DNA of 64,000 nucleotides from an uncultured Clostridia bacterium (GCA_934630705.1 CAKTWP010000002.1:62001-126000); one strand, 5' to 3'. Positions 25,319-34,311 are shown, counted from the first letter of the stretch. Numbers and translations: made by a program. The notes: generated by a model from the sequence alone, not told the origin.

Positions 25319-27058
25319 TTATTGATTATTACTCGCTTCCCGTTCCCGGTACTGCTTCCAGACGCGCTCAAACCACAGATCCCGCTGGGGGATGGGCCGG
25401 GCGGGACGATAGGCGCTGCGGCCGCCGCAGGTGTAAAGCACGCCGGGGCCGGGCGCGGTCTCGCTGCAGATCATGGCGCTGAGCACCTGCTGCTGGGTCA
25501 TCATCAGGTCCCGCAGCCGCAGCCGGGTGATCAACTGCGGATCATCCAGCGCCGCTGGGGCCACGCTTTCCATGTGCGCCGCAATCTGCTTTTCCAGCGC
25601 CGCCATTTCCTCCGTATTTCGCTGGAACGCCGCACACCGGCTCATGGCAGATTGCAGGGACACCGTGATGTCCTTCGCATCGCCGGTGGGGAGCAGCGGC
25701 GGCTGCACATCCAGAGAACCGCTGATTGGCTGACGCCTGCTCTGCCGCGCAATGTGCTCCGCCGCCCGCAGAGAGCCGGCCTGGGTGCTGTTCAGGGCTG
25801 TGCCGCCGGGCCGATACCGCCCGAACGTGCCCGCCGCTTCGCCGCACGCATACAGCCCCGGTACCCGGGTCTGCCAGTGCTCGTCCACCGCCAGGCCGCC
25901 GTTGTGATGCTGGGCGCAAACCCGCACCTCCAGCGGCTCCCGCGCCAGATCAATGCCATGATCCCGATACAGCGCAATGGCCGGGGCATTCATGGCAGCC
26001 AGCCGCGCAAGGGGCGTTTCCTGCAGCGCGCCGCAGTTTTGCAGATAATCCCGGGCCTCGACGGAAAGCCGGTCCGGGGCAAAGCCCCGGGGGCTTTGGC
26101 GAAAGTCCATGTATACCCGCCGGCCCTTGTCCGTTTCCGCTTTTACCAGCAGATCCACCTGGGATGAGCCAGGCACCTTCGCTTCGTCAAAAGGCCATTG
26201 ATAGCCCTTGAGGAAAGTGAGGGCCATAGCCTTTTCTTCGCCCAGGGCATCGGCCAGAAACTCCCGCTCCACGCCGTCTTCATCCACGGAAATATACCGG
26301 GGCAGGGCCTGCTGATAGCTGCCGGACACGTTCCAGCGGAATTGGATGGACGCAAGGCCATACTGCCAGCAATGAAGATTAGCTCCCTCCGCTCCGGCCT
26401 CAAAGGCCATGCCGCTCATGCCGCACTGGCTCAGGGGAAACACGCTGTCCCGGTAAATCTGCGCCGGGCCGCCGGTGCACAGCACCACATGGGCGCAGCG
26501 GATCAGCAGCCAGTCCCGATCGGTTTTATCCAGACACAGCACCCCCGCCACGCCGGTTTCATCCGTGAGAATCCGGCAGGCCAGCGCCTGATCCCGGATG
26601 GGAACGCCCTTGCTTCGGACGCTTTTTTCCAGCGCCTCGGTCATGAATTTGCTGGTGAGGGGGCCGGCGGAGGTGGCGCGGCGGAAATGGTCGTGGTCGG
26701 TCTGATAGCCCACGTATTCCCCGTATTCATTGCAGGGAAAGGGCACGCCCAGGCCCGCCAGCTTGAAAAAGCTCTTGGCCGATGCCGCGGCTTCGCACAG
26801 GGCGGTATCGCCGTTCACATCGCCATGGTTTCCCAGCAGCATGGCCGCCAGCGCGCCCACACTGTCGCCTTCATCCCCGGAAAGAGAGAGCTTATAATAG
26901 GTTTGCTTGTCCGAGCCGGTGTTGCGGGAGGTGCCGCTGTTCATGTTTTCGGTCACCAGCAGCAGATCCCGCTGGCCCAGATCCCAGAGCCAGTCGGCGG
27001 CGTTGAGCCCGGCGCAGCCGGACCCGATCACCACCGTGCGCACGGAAATTTCTTTCAT
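25319..27058 (-). CDS. FAD-dependent oxidoreductase, fumarate reductase/aspartate oxidase type
   Basis: A 579-residue flavoprotein. The FAD-binding motif VVIGSGCAGLNAADWL is at about 9-24. HVVLCTGGPAQIYRDS and LYACGEAAGTFGRYRPGG correspond to the second FAD contact and the C-terminal cofactor loop of the succinate dehydrogenase/aspartate oxidase fold. No signal peptide or heme domain is present, so a soluble enzyme is likely. It is the last gene of an operon with an SDR and an Old Yellow Enzyme homologue (3 nt gap to the SDR gene). The substrate is not identifiable. Confidence 0.82.
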   Translation of the reverse strand: MKEISVRTVVIGSGCAGLNAADWLWDLGQRDLLLVTENMNSGTSRNTGSDKQTYYKLSLSGDEGDSVGALAAMLLGNHGDVNGDTALCEAAASAKSFFKLAGLGVPFPCNEYGEYVGYQTDHDHFRRATSAGPLTSKFMTEALEKSVRSKGVPIRDQALACRILTDETGVAGVLCLDKTDRDWLLIRCAHVVLCTGGPAQIYRDSVFPLSQCGMSGMAFEAGAEGANLHCWQYGLASIQFRWNVSGSYQQALPRYISVDEDGVEREFLADALGEEKAMALTFLKGYQWPFDEAKVPGSSQVDLLVKAETDKGRRVYMDFRQSPRGFAPDRLSVEARDYLQNCGALQETPLARLAAMNAPAIALYRDHGIDLAREPLEVRVCAQHHNGGLAVDEHWQTRVPGLYACGEAAGTFGRYRPGGTALNSTQAGSLRAAEHIARQSRRQPISGSLDVQPPLLPTGDAKDITVSLQSAMSRCAAFQRNTEEMAALEKQIAAHMESVAPAALDDPQLITRLRLRDLMMTQQQVLSAMICSETAPGPGVLYTCGGRSAYRPARPIPQRDLWFERVWKQYREREASNNQ

Positions 27059-27061
27059 TGG

Positions 27062-27808
27062 TCACAGCCTCCTGAGCGCAAAGCCGCCATCCGCGTCCAA
27101 CACCTGCCCGGCGGAATAATCCAGCAGACCCGAACAGCAGGCCAGCACCATCCGCCCCACATCCTCGGGCTTGCCAAACCGCTTCACCGGCAGCAGCCCG
27201 CCTTCGATGAGCCGGTCATATTTTTCATGGACAACCTTGGTCATGTCCGTATCGATAATGCCGGGGCGCACCTCGAACACCGGGATGCCATATTCGGCCA
27301 GCCGGTCCGCGAACAGCTTGGTGACCATCCCCACCCCGGCCTTGCTGATGCAGTATTCCCCCCGGGAGGGGCTGGAGGTGTAGGCGGACATGGAGCCGAT
27401 GTTCACGATCCGGGGATGATAATCCGGCAGCGTTTCCAGCCCGGCGATCATTCGGTTCGCCGCAGCCTGGCACATGAAAAACGTGCCCCGCAGATTGATA
27501 CCCAGCACCCGGTCAAAGCTTTCCTGCGTAGCTTCCAGAATGTCCCGGCGCACCAGCGGGGCCACCCCGGCGTTATTCACCAGCACGTCCAGCCGGCCGT
27601 ATTTTTCCGCCACATAGGCAAACAGCCCGTTCCGATCCGCTTCCTGGGCAATATTGCAGGGGAAATAGTCCCGGTCGGCAGGGAGATTTTCCGGGCGCTC
27701 AGGATGGGTGCCGCTGTAAACCACCTGATATCCTTCTTCATGCAGCAGATCTGCGATGCCCCGGCCAATGCCCCGGGAAGAGCCCGTTACCACAGCAATC
27801 TTTTTCAC
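27062..27808 (-). CDS. Short-chain dehydrogenase/reductase
   Basis: 248 residues from GTG at 27808, preceded by GGGAGGTG and overlapping the upstream TGA by GTGA; the longer open frame is not supported. Cofactor motif TGSSRGIGRG is at about 8-17, NNAG in the middle, and the catalytic Ser (NIGSMSAY) and YxxxK (YCISKAG) are intact. The C-terminus DADGGFALRRL is typical of this superfamily. Substrate unknown; its partners suggest a reductive pathway for an unsaturated carbonyl compound (inference). Confidence 0.88.
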   Translation of the reverse strand: MKKIAVVTGSSRGIGRGIADLLHEEGYQVVYSGTHPERPENLPADRDYFPCNIAQEADRNGLFAYVAEKYGRLDVLVNNAGVAPLVRRDILEATQESFDRVLGINLRGTFFMCQAAANRMIAGLETLPDYHPRIVNIGSMSAYTSSPSRGEYCISKAGVGMVTKLFADRLAEYGIPVFEVRPGIIDTDMTKVVHEKYDRLIEGGLLPVKRFGKPEDVGRMVLACCSGLLDYSAGQVLDADGGFALRRL

Positions 27809-29100
27809 AGGTGATACACCTCCCGATCCCGCACCACGCAGCCCGCCGGCGTGCCGGCGCGGAGCAGCTGGGCGCAGCCGCCGCAGGAAACGCAGACGTG
27901 TTTGGGGTCGATTTTCCCATTTTCCCGCAGTTCTCTGGTCATGTCCGGGCAGGCAAAGGCCATGCGGCCAAAGCCGGCCATGGCGCATTTGTTTTCCGAA
28001 ACCATCCCCGCCGCCAGATTGGGCGCAAACTGGCGCAGATAGCTGAACGCCGATCCGATCACCGGCAGCTCCGGATGGGCCTGCTGAATCTGGGCCACGC
28101 CCTGCATCATCCGGGAAAGGCCCACGAAGGGATGCTCATCGGGCACGTAATTGCCATGGTCATAAGGCCGGTTTACATGGGGGTTTTTGTAGGGGTTGCC
28201 CATGGTGATGTTAATCAGCGGGATATGGAATTCATCCTTGAGCTCGCCGATCAGCCGGATGGCCTCGGTCATATCGGGGGTCATATCGCCGGGATTCACG
28301 CCGAAGCCGTAGGGATAGGGGAAGCCGTCGTAGGCGTTCATGCGGCTGGTGAGGATGAAATCTCCGGTCACCGCCGCCTGGGCCGCCCGATAGGCGTTTT
28401 TGAGGAAGCGGGTGCGGTTTTCAAAGCTGCCGCCATAGGGGCCGGGCCGGGTGAAGGCGCTGAGCAGCTCGCAGGCCAGATAGCGATGGCAGCATTTCAC
28501 GTCCACGCCGTCAAACCCCGCCTTCTGCGCCAGACGGGCCGCAGGGCCGAAGGCAGCTTCATAGCGCCGGAGGGTATCATCGCTGAGGATGCGGGAAGCG
28601 TCCAGCGGCGTATCCTCCAGCGGCGGGCAATTGTAGGCGATCAGGGGCTCGGGAAAGCCCTGAGGCTTGGAATAGCGGCCGCTGTTGGTGGCCTGCATGA
28701 TGATGATGGGGGCATAGCCGTTGGCCTTCAGGCTGGTCTCCCGGATCTCGTCCACCAGACGCTTAAACTGATCCAGATTCTCCTGGGTGATCCGCAGCTG
28801 ATGGGCGCTGGCCCGGGCTTCGGGCACGGTGGCCACCGCTTCGAACCAGATCAGCCCCGGGCCGCCGTGGGCAAAGCGCAGATAACGCCGGCGGGTCAGT
28901 TCTCCGGGCGCGCCGTCAGCGGTGCCGTCTGTGCCCTCCATGGGCTGGAAGGCGATGCGGTTGTTGGCGGTATGGCCGCCGATGGTCAGGGGGGCGAACA
29001 GGGCGCTCAAATCCTCGCTCAGCGGCAGGGACGTGCCCAGTGCGTCCGATGTGCTGCGCACATCCGCAAGGGACTGATAATGGAAGGTTTCATGAGCCAT
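27805..29100 (-). CDS. Old Yellow Enzyme-type NADH:flavin oxidoreductase
   Basis: A 431-residue TIM-barrel flavoenzyme. LFAPLTIGGHTANNRIAFQPM starts the barrel at about residue 34 (quoted as two overlapping parts: LFAPLTIGG and NNRIAFQPM). GFDGVDVKCCHRYL and FENRTRFLKN match OYE positions. The C-terminal CVSCGGCAQLLRAGTPAGC gives the cysteine pattern of the 4Fe-4S cluster in 2,4-dienoyl-CoA reductase and BaiCD/BaiH-like enzymes, but the extra C-terminal NAD(P)H/FAD domain of those proteins is absent. AAGGAGGAGTTTTCC precedes the ATG. Confidence 0.85.
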   Translation of the reverse strand: MAHETFHYQSLADVRSTSDALGTSLPLSEDLSALFAPLTIGGHTANNRIAFQPMEGTDGTADGAPGELTRRRYLRFAHGGPGLIWFEAVATVPEARASAHQLRITQENLDQFKRLVDEIRETSLKANGYAPIIIMQATNSGRYSKPQGFPEPLIAYNCPPLEDTPLDASRILSDDTLRRYEAAFGPAARLAQKAGFDGVDVKCCHRYLACELLSAFTRPGPYGGSFENRTRFLKNAYRAAQAAVTGDFILTSRMNAYDGFPYPYGFGVNPGDMTPDMTEAIRLIGELKDEFHIPLINITMGNPYKNPHVNRPYDHGNYVPDEHPFVGLSRMMQGVAQIQQAHPELPVIGSAFSYLRQFAPNLAAGMVSENKCAMAGFGRMAFACPDMTRELRENGKIDPKHVCVSCGGCAQLLRAGTPAGCVVRDREVYHL

Positions 29101-29212
29101 GGAAAACTCCTCCTTGCTTTTTCATCGATAGGAATATTATAATATAAGCGCCGGGAAAAAGCAGGTGAATCCACCCGGAAATTATGTAAAATCGATTTGA
29201 AGGAGCGGTTTC

Positions 29213-30022
29213 ATGTCCGTTGAAGTGGTATACAGCGATCAGGTTTTATCCCATCATCGCCATGCCCATGTGAGCTATGAAATGCTGTTCATTTTGGAGG
29301 GGCAGGCGCAGATGCAGGTGGGCGGGCGAAAATGGATGGCCCGGGGGGGCGATCTGGTTTTTCTCAGCCCTTTTGAGGAGCACGCCACAGCGCTGGTGCA
29401 GCCGCCTTACCGGCGTTATTATGCCCTGATCCCCCCGGATGAGATGCAGGCCATGGGGCTGGAGCCGGAGCTGCTGTCGGTGTTTCGGATGCACGGGGGA
29501 GATTTCCCCTATGCGCTGGCAACCGGGGCGTGGCAGGCGCGGTTTGAGGAATATTTTTCACTTTTGCAGGAGGCCACGGCCCGGCCCGGCGCGGAGCAGG
29601 GGGTGCGGCTGCGGGCACTGATGGCGCTGATTCTGACCGACGCCCGGGCGCTGGCCCCGGGGCTGTTCGCCCCCGCCTTTGCGGATACGCCCCTGCCCAT
29701 GCAGCAGATTCTGGATACGCTGGATCGGGATTTTGCCGCGCCCTTTTCACTGGAAGGGCTGGCGCGGGCGTTTCATGTGAGCCCGGGATGCCTGTCCAGC
29801 CATTTCCGGCGCAGCGTGGGCATGAGCCCCATGCAATACGTGATGAACACCCGGCTCACCCATGCCAAGGCGCTGCTGCTGAAAACCGCGCTGCCGGTGG
29901 GCGAAATCGCCCTGCGATGCGGGTTTCAGGATGGGAGCAATTTCTCCCGCCGCTTCCGCCAGCAGTTTCAGCTTTCGCCGCTTTCCTATCGCCGCCAGTT
30001 CCGCTCCGCGCCGGAAACGTGA
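29213..30022 (+). CDS. AraC family transcriptional regulator
   Basis: A 269-residue regulator with an N-terminal cupin sensor (FILEGQAQMQVGGRKW, about 25-40). The C-terminal pair of helix-turn-helices is FSLEGLARAFHVSPGCLSSHF and LPVGEIALRCGFQDGSNFSRR, ending QLSPLSYRRQF. It is divergent from the oxidoreductase operon with a 112-bp gap holding both promoters, and so probably controls it in response to the pathway substrate (inference). GAAGGAGCGGTTTC precedes the ATG. Confidence 0.92.
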   Translation: MSVEVVYSDQVLSHHRHAHVSYEMLFILEGQAQMQVGGRKWMARGGDLVFLSPFEEHATALVQPPYRRYYALIPPDEMQAMGLEPELLSVFRMHGGDFPYALATGAWQARFEEYFSLLQEATARPGAEQGVRLRALMALILTDARALAPGLFAPAFADTPLPMQQILDTLDRDFAAPFSLEGLARAFHVSPGCLSSHFRRSVGMSPMQYVMNTRLTHAKALLLKTALPVGEIALRCGFQDGSNFSRRFRQQFQLSPLSYRRQFRSAPET

Positions 30023-30039
30023 GGGAAAGACGCGGAAGC

Positions 30040-30180
30040 TATGCAGGGAAACCATTCCCCTTCCGGGATAGCCATAAGGGATGAAGGCGTGTCTTTTTTT
30101 GAATGACAATGCGCCCCGGGCGATAAAAGAAGGCGACATGTTCGCTCTCCTTCACAGCCCGGGGCGCATTTTAAAATGTT
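30040..30180. repeat. Dispersed palindromic element, copy F (centre plus remnant arm)
   Basis: The centre is AATGCGCCCCGGGC / GCCCGGGGCGCATT with a 40-nt loop; a weak left arm remnant (CCGGGATAG, AAGGGAT) precedes it. It sits between convergent araC-type and mreB-type genes and can act as a bidirectional terminator (TTTTAAAATG follows). Confidence 0.75.
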
Positions 30181-30218
30181 TTGATTTTCAAGGGTTTCAG
30201 GAACCGCCAAGCATGCTG

Positions 30219-31235
30219 TTACCGTTTCCGGCGGTCGCCCAGGAACTGACCATACTCGCTCCAGTTTTCCAGGGTCAGGCCGCAGCCCCGGGCCACGCAT
30301 TCCTGCGGATCGTCGGCCAGGCGGCAATCGATTTTCAGCGATAATGCCACCGCTTCGCACAGCCCGCTGAGCTGCGCGCCGCCGCCGGAGAGCACCAGCC
30401 CGGATTCAAAAATGTCCGCTACCAGCTCCGCCGGCGTATGTTCCAGCACCCCGTGAATGGCTTCCAGCAGCTTTTGCAGGGGCTCATCCAGGGCCTCGGT
30501 GATTTCATCGCTGGTGATGCGCATGATTTTGGGCAGCCCGGTAATCAGGTTTCGCCCGGTGATTTCCATATAGAATTGCTCGTTGCGGGGAATGGCGGAG
30601 CCGATATTGATTTTCAGATCCTCCGCCGTGATTTCGCCAACCAGCAGGTTATGCTTGCGGCGGATATAGCGGATAATGGCATCGTCAAACTGATCGCCGC
30701 CCACGGCCACGGTTTCCCGCACCACCACCCGGCCCAGGGAAATCACGGCGATATCCGTCACGCCGCCGCCGATATCGCAGATCATTTCGCCATAGGCGTC
30801 TCCAATGGGCAGCCCCGCGCCAATGGCCGCGGCAATGGGCTTTTCCATCAGCTGGGTGCGCCGGGCGCCGGCTTCAAACAGGCTGGTCACCAGATCGTGC
30901 CGCTCCCGCTCGTTCACCCCGGCGGGCACGGACAGAATAATCCGCGGGCCGCCCAGCAGCCGCTTGCCCACCGCCTTGGTGACAAAATACCGCAGCATGG
31001 CGCTGGCCATTTCAAAATCAGCGATCATGCCGTCGCCCAGGGGCCGCATGGCCACAATATTGCCCGGCGTGCGCCCCACCATCCGGCGGGCCTCCGTGCC
31101 CACTGCCAGCACATTCCGGGTTTCCCGGTCAATGGCGATCACTGCGGGCTCGTCCAGCACGATTCCCTTGCCTTTCCCATATATCACCACGCTGGCCGTG
31201 CCCAGATCAATGCCAATATCCAGAACCGTTGCCAT
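30219..31235 (-). CDS. MreB/Mbl-type actin-like cell-shape protein
   Basis: A 338-residue actin-fold ATPase. Phosphate-1 motif IGIDLGTASVVIYGKGKG is at about 6-23, ICDIGGGVTDIAVISLG at about 150-166 and LSGGGAQLSGL near 285-295. It organises lateral cell-wall synthesis (established knowledge). It stands alone, without mreC or mreD beside it, which suggests an Mbl or MreBH paralogue. The promoter lies about 180 bp upstream, leaving a long 5' leader with A/T-rich tracts. Confidence 0.92.
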   Translation of the reverse strand: MATVLDIGIDLGTASVVIYGKGKGIVLDEPAVIAIDRETRNVLAVGTEARRMVGRTPGNIVAMRPLGDGMIADFEMASAMLRYFVTKAVGKRLLGGPRIILSVPAGVNERERHDLVTSLFEAGARRTQLMEKPIAAAIGAGLPIGDAYGEMICDIGGGVTDIAVISLGRVVVRETVAVGGDQFDDAIIRYIRRKHNLLVGEITAEDLKINIGSAIPRNEQFYMEITGRNLITGLPKIMRITSDEITEALDEPLQKLLEAIHGVLEHTPAELVADIFESGLVLSGGGAQLSGLCEAVALSLKIDCRLADDPQECVARGCGLTLENWSEYGQFLGDRRKR

Positions 31236-31413
31236 GAAAGCGTCTCCTCTTTGGATAGATTCTTCTCTTTATTCGCCATTCGTGGGCAGAATCCTTTTTT
31301 TCACCCCGTTTATGGGAATGAAAAACCACTTTTTTCACGATTTTTTCGCAAAAAGGGCAGGCTGACCCACTTTTTTTGAGAAAAACCGCTGCTTATCTCC
31401 ACCCCTTCTATGC

Positions 31414-31442
31414 ACTATACCACTTTTTCGCCTGTTTGGCAA
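31414..31442 (-). promoter_or_regulatory. Promoter of the mreB/mbl gene
   Basis: The minus strand has TTGCCA (31442-31437), 17-bp spacer and TATAGT (31419-31414). The 317-bp divergent gap 31236-31552 contains no gene; it holds this promoter, T-rich tracts and the candidate sigma-E site for yabP. Confidence 0.6.
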
Positions 31443-31514
31443 GAACGGGCCGTGAATTGCGCGCTTGGCTGGGGCAAATGCGGCTGTCGTGAAAGCCATT
31501 CCCGGCGCAGAATG

Positions 31515-31544
31515 GGCATAATTGGCTTACTTCCGGCATAGCTT
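31515..31544 (+). promoter_or_regulatory. Candidate sigma-E promoter of the yabP operon
   Basis: GGCATAA (31515-31521), 15-bp spacer, CATAGCTT (31537-31544). It has the same layout as the site before sigK (46606-46635) and resembles the mother-cell sigma-E consensus. Confidence 0.4.
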
Positions 31545-31561
31545 TTCAGGGGGTGATGAGG

Positions 31562-31849
31562 ATGGAGAAGGAAGCGGCAAAGGCGGTGCGGCCGGGCATG
31601 CCCCATGCGCTGACCATGGAAAACCGGCAGAAGGCGGCGCTGAGCGGCGTGAGCGAGGTGCTGGCCTTTGATGAGAACCAGGTGATCCTGTCCACGGATT
31701 GCGGGGAGATTGCTTTAACCGGGGAAGGGCTCCATGTGACCCGGCTGATGCTGGAGGACGGGCAGCTGACCGTGGAGGGGCGGATCGACGGCGTGATTTA
31801 CACCCAGCGCGGTCCCCGTCGTCGGCTGTTTGGCCGGAAGGGAAAATGA
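31562..31849 (+). CDS. yabP: Sporulation protein YabP
   Basis: 95 residues from the ATG at 31562, which has GGGGGTG upstream; GTG/ATG at 31553/31556 are too close to that site. The core PHALTMENRQKAALSGVSEV and the segment ALTGEGLHVTRLMLEDGQL match YabP, needed for spore cortex formation in Bacillus (established knowledge). Order yabP-yabQ-divIC is the conserved Firmicute order. Its stop overlaps the yabQ ATG (ATGA). The usual upstream yabO (S4-domain) gene is absent here. Confidence 0.88.
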   Translation: MEKEAAKAVRPGMPHALTMENRQKAALSGVSEVLAFDENQVILSTDCGEIALTGEGLHVTRLMLEDGQLTVEGRIDGVIYTQRGPRRRLFGRKGK

Positions 31850-32223
31850 CCTTTTTTGAAACCGCTGGCCAGGCCCGGGCGTTTTTATGGCTGCTGTATG
31901 CGGGGATGGGCGCAGGGCTCTGCTATGATCTGCTGTCTCCCCTGCGCAGACGGCTGCCCTCGCTGCCGGCCGCCGGGATAGACGCGCTCTGGGCGCTGGC
32001 AGCTGGCGCGCTGTGCGCCCTGGCGCTGTTTCAGGGCGGCGCGAACCGGCTGCGGCTGTATGCCCTGCTGGGGCTGGGGCTGGGCGGCGGGGTGTATGGT
32101 CTGGGCATTCACGCGCTGGGAAAAGCCGTGATCCGCCGTTTCACAGGCAGGAAAAGCCGCGCTGCACGGCGAATTGCTTCCCCATCCGATCAAGAGGGAG
32201 GATCGCCATGCGCCGGAGAATGA
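31846..32223 (+). CDS. yabQ: Spore cortex biosynthesis protein YabQ
   Basis: A 125-residue membrane protein starting MTFFETAGQARAFLWLLYAG. About three to four hydrophobic segments (12-30, 45-62 and 68-90) and the CYDLLSPLRRRLP loop fit YabQ, a mother-cell protein required for cortex synthesis. The start overlaps yabP by 4 nt and the end overlaps the divIC-like gene by 16 nt, so the three are translationally coupled. Confidence 0.82.
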   Translation: MTFFETAGQARAFLWLLYAGMGAGLCYDLLSPLRRRLPSLPAAGIDALWALAAGALCALALFQGGANRLRLYALLGLGLGGGVYGLGIHALGKAVIRRFTGRKSRAARRIASPSDQEGGSPCAGE

Positions 32224-32534
32224 AGCTGTTTCCCATGCTGGTGGCCGCGTTTGTGATGATCGCCTGCACCATCATCACCCTGAACCGCCTGGATACGGAC
32301 ATTGCCGCCCTGGAGGATGTGGCGCAGGAGACCAAGCTGCGCCAGCTGGCGCTGGAAAGCGAGCAAAGCGCCATGCGGCAGGAGCTGGCACTGAAGGATA
32401 CGGATTCTTATATTATGGAAAAGGCCCGTACTCTGTATGGCTATCTCATGCCGGGGGAGATCCGGTTTGAGGTGAGCAATCCCGATTCCCTCTATGACAC
32501 GCCGGAAGCCATTGTGGTGGGGGAGGGAGAATAA
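32208..32534 (+). CDS. divIC: DivIC/FtsB-type septum formation protein
   Basis: A 108-residue bitopic protein from ATG at 32208 (AGGGAGG upstream). A short basic N-terminus precedes one membrane segment (LFPMLVAAFVMIACTIITL), then a coiled coil (about 28-65: ALEDVAQETKLRQLALESEQ) and the conserved IMEKARTLYGYLMPGEIRF. It belongs to the divisome FtsB/DivIC family. Position after yabPQ is the Bacillus order. Confidence 0.85.
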   Translation: MRRRMKLFPMLVAAFVMIACTIITLNRLDTDIAALEDVAQETKLRQLALESEQSAMRQELALKDTDSYIMEKARTLYGYLMPGEIRFEVSNPDSLYDTPEAIVVGEGE

Positions 32535-33431
32535 ATGCGCGCCGCCATTGCCATTGGATCCAATTCCACGAGGATGCTCTGCGCCGAAGCAGGGCCGGAG
32601 GGATTAACGCATTGTGTTCGGGGCCGCGAGGAAACGCGGCTCTTTTTGGGCTTGACGCCGGAGGGAAATATCGCCCCGGAACGGCTGGAAGCCACGGCGC
32701 AGGCCGTGCTGCGGCTGCAGCGCCAGGCGCTTTCGGAAGGCGCGGCGGCGGATATCGCTCTGTTTGCCACCAGCGCCTGCCGGGATGCGAAAAACGGCGA
32801 TGCCCTGGCCCGGCGCATTAAGGAGCTGACGGGCCTGAAGCTGCAGATCATCTCCGGGGAGGAGGAAGCGCGGCTGGCGTTCCGGGCTGTGGCGGGGATG
32901 GAGCGGCGGCTGGTGATGGATATTGGCGGCGGCTCCACGGAATTTACCTGGGGCGAGCAGGGAGCCATCGCGCTGGCCCGAAGCGCGCAGATGGGCGCAT
33001 CCCGGCTGCTGCGGATGCAGCCCATTGCCTCCATGGCTGAAGCGGAAAAGGCCATGGCGCTGGCTGAAAACGCCCTGCGGCCCATTGCGGACGCGCTGCG
33101 GGCGCTGCCCCCGGCCCCGATGCTGATGGGCCTTGGCGGCACCTGCTCCACCGCCGCGGCCATGGCCATGGGTCGGGAAGCCCACGGCGAGGAGGTGGAG
33201 GGGGCGGTGGTCACAGCCGAAATGGCCAGGCGGCAGCTGGGCCTGCTGGCGCCCATGCCGCTTGAGCAGCGCAGGCAGGTGCCCGGCCTGCCCCCATCCC
33301 GGGCGGAGCATATGCCCCACGGCCTGTGCATTCTTCTATCCGCCCTGCGCCTTTGCGGCATGGACCGGCTGACGGTTTCGGGGAAAACCAATCTGGACGG
33401 CTATCTGCTGGAGCAGGCCGGGGCACGCTGA
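32535..33431 (+). CDS. Ppx/GppA phosphatase family protein
   Basis: A 298-residue protein of the actin-like ASKHA fold. It opens MRAAIAIGSNSTRMLCAEA; the usual Asp of the DIGSNS motif is Ala. LFATSACRDAKN, LVMDIGGGSTEF and LMGLGGTCSTAAAMA are the family signatures. The members hydrolyse polyphosphate or pppGpp. It abuts the divIC stop (TAA ATG), so it is part of the same operon. The C-terminal HD domain of long Ppx forms is absent, as in short Firmicute homologues. Confidence 0.88.
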   Translation: MRAAIAIGSNSTRMLCAEAGPEGLTHCVRGREETRLFLGLTPEGNIAPERLEATAQAVLRLQRQALSEGAAADIALFATSACRDAKNGDALARRIKELTGLKLQIISGEEEARLAFRAVAGMERRLVMDIGGGSTEFTWGEQGAIALARSAQMGASRLLRMQPIASMAEAEKAMALAENALRPIADALRALPPAPMLMGLGGTCSTAAAMAMGREAHGEEVEGAVVTAEMARRQLGLLAPMPLEQRRQVPGLPPSRAEHMPHGLCILLSALRLCGMDRLTVSGKTNLDGYLLEQAGAR

Positions 33432-33457
33432 CGGGATGGATTCAATAGAATTATTAT

Positions 33458-33486
33458 TTGCGTCGGGCGGCATTCTTTGCTATAAT
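33458..33486 (+). promoter_or_regulatory. Promoter upstream of 33521
   Basis: TTGCGT (33458-33463), 17-bp spacer, TATAAT (33481-33486). Confidence 0.65.
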
Positions 33487-33520
33487 ACATAGGGAATGGC
33501 AAGAAAAAGGAGCGAAACAT

Positions 33521-34291
33521 ATGAGTCGGATTGCGATTTATCGGCAGGGCGAGCTTCTGGCGGAAGCAAGCGGCCATGAGAAAATAATTCTGTATTTCCG
33601 CGGGGAATATCAGCCCGGGGATGAAGTGCGCTTTTCCTGCGACCGGCCCCATGCGCTGGTGCGGGTGGATCAGGCGCTGGACGAAGCGCAGGTGTATCTG
33701 CCCAGCGGCGAATTTACCTATCGGATTCCTCTGGAAGGGGATAATCTGGACGTGTATCCGCCCTTTGCATTCCAGGGAGATAAGCACCTTCTGTCCATTG
33801 CGGTGGCCAAGGGAAACGAATACCGCAATCTGGCCCTGAACCCGGCGGATCAGCGGGGCGAGGCTTCGGCCTATCCCCATGCCACGGCCAACGTGGAAAC
33901 CCGGAATGAAGCGGTTTTTGCCGCCCGGAACGTGATCGACGGCTATACCCTCAGCAACGGTCATGGCCGCTGGCCCTATCAGTCCTGGGGCATCGGCGCG
34001 CGGACGGACGCCAAGCTGCATCTGGACTTTGGCCGCCCGGTGGACATCAATCAGATCGTGCTGTATCTGCGGGCGGATTTTCCCCATGACGCCTGGTGGA
34101 TTCAGGGCACGGTGACCTTGTCGGACGGATTTGAAAAAACCTTTGACCTGACCAAGACCGCCGATCCCCAGCCCATTTTCCTGGGCAAGCATCAGGTGAC
34201 CTGGCTGGAGCTGGATCGGCTGGTGAAATACGATGTGCCCTCTGCCTTCCCGTCGCTCAAGCAGCTGGAAGTGTGGGGCAAAGATATCTGA
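33521..34291 (+). CDS. Predicted beta-sandwich carbohydrate-binding-like protein
   Basis: A 256-residue soluble protein without a signal peptide. The N-terminal 90 residues are beta-rich (EKIILYFRGEYQPGDEVRF). The C-terminal half (about 110-256) reads like a discoidin/F5-8C-type domain: ARNVIDGYTLSNGHG, HLDFGRPVDINQIVLYLRAD and TWLELDRLV. Such domains bind sugars, but the absence of export signals is odd. AAGGAGCGAAACAT precedes the ATG. Function unknown. Confidence 0.55.
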   Translation: MSRIAIYRQGELLAEASGHEKIILYFRGEYQPGDEVRFSCDRPHALVRVDQALDEAQVYLPSGEFTYRIPLEGDNLDVYPPFAFQGDKHLLSIAVAKGNEYRNLALNPADQRGEASAYPHATANVETRNEAVFAARNVIDGYTLSNGHGRWPYQSWGIGARTDAKLHLDFGRPVDINQIVLYLRADFPHDAWWIQGTVTLSDGFEKTFDLTKTADPQPIFLGKHQVTWLELDRLVKYDVPSAFPSLKQLEVWGKDI

Positions 34292-34311
34292 ATGCCGGAG
34301 CGTGAGCAGCC

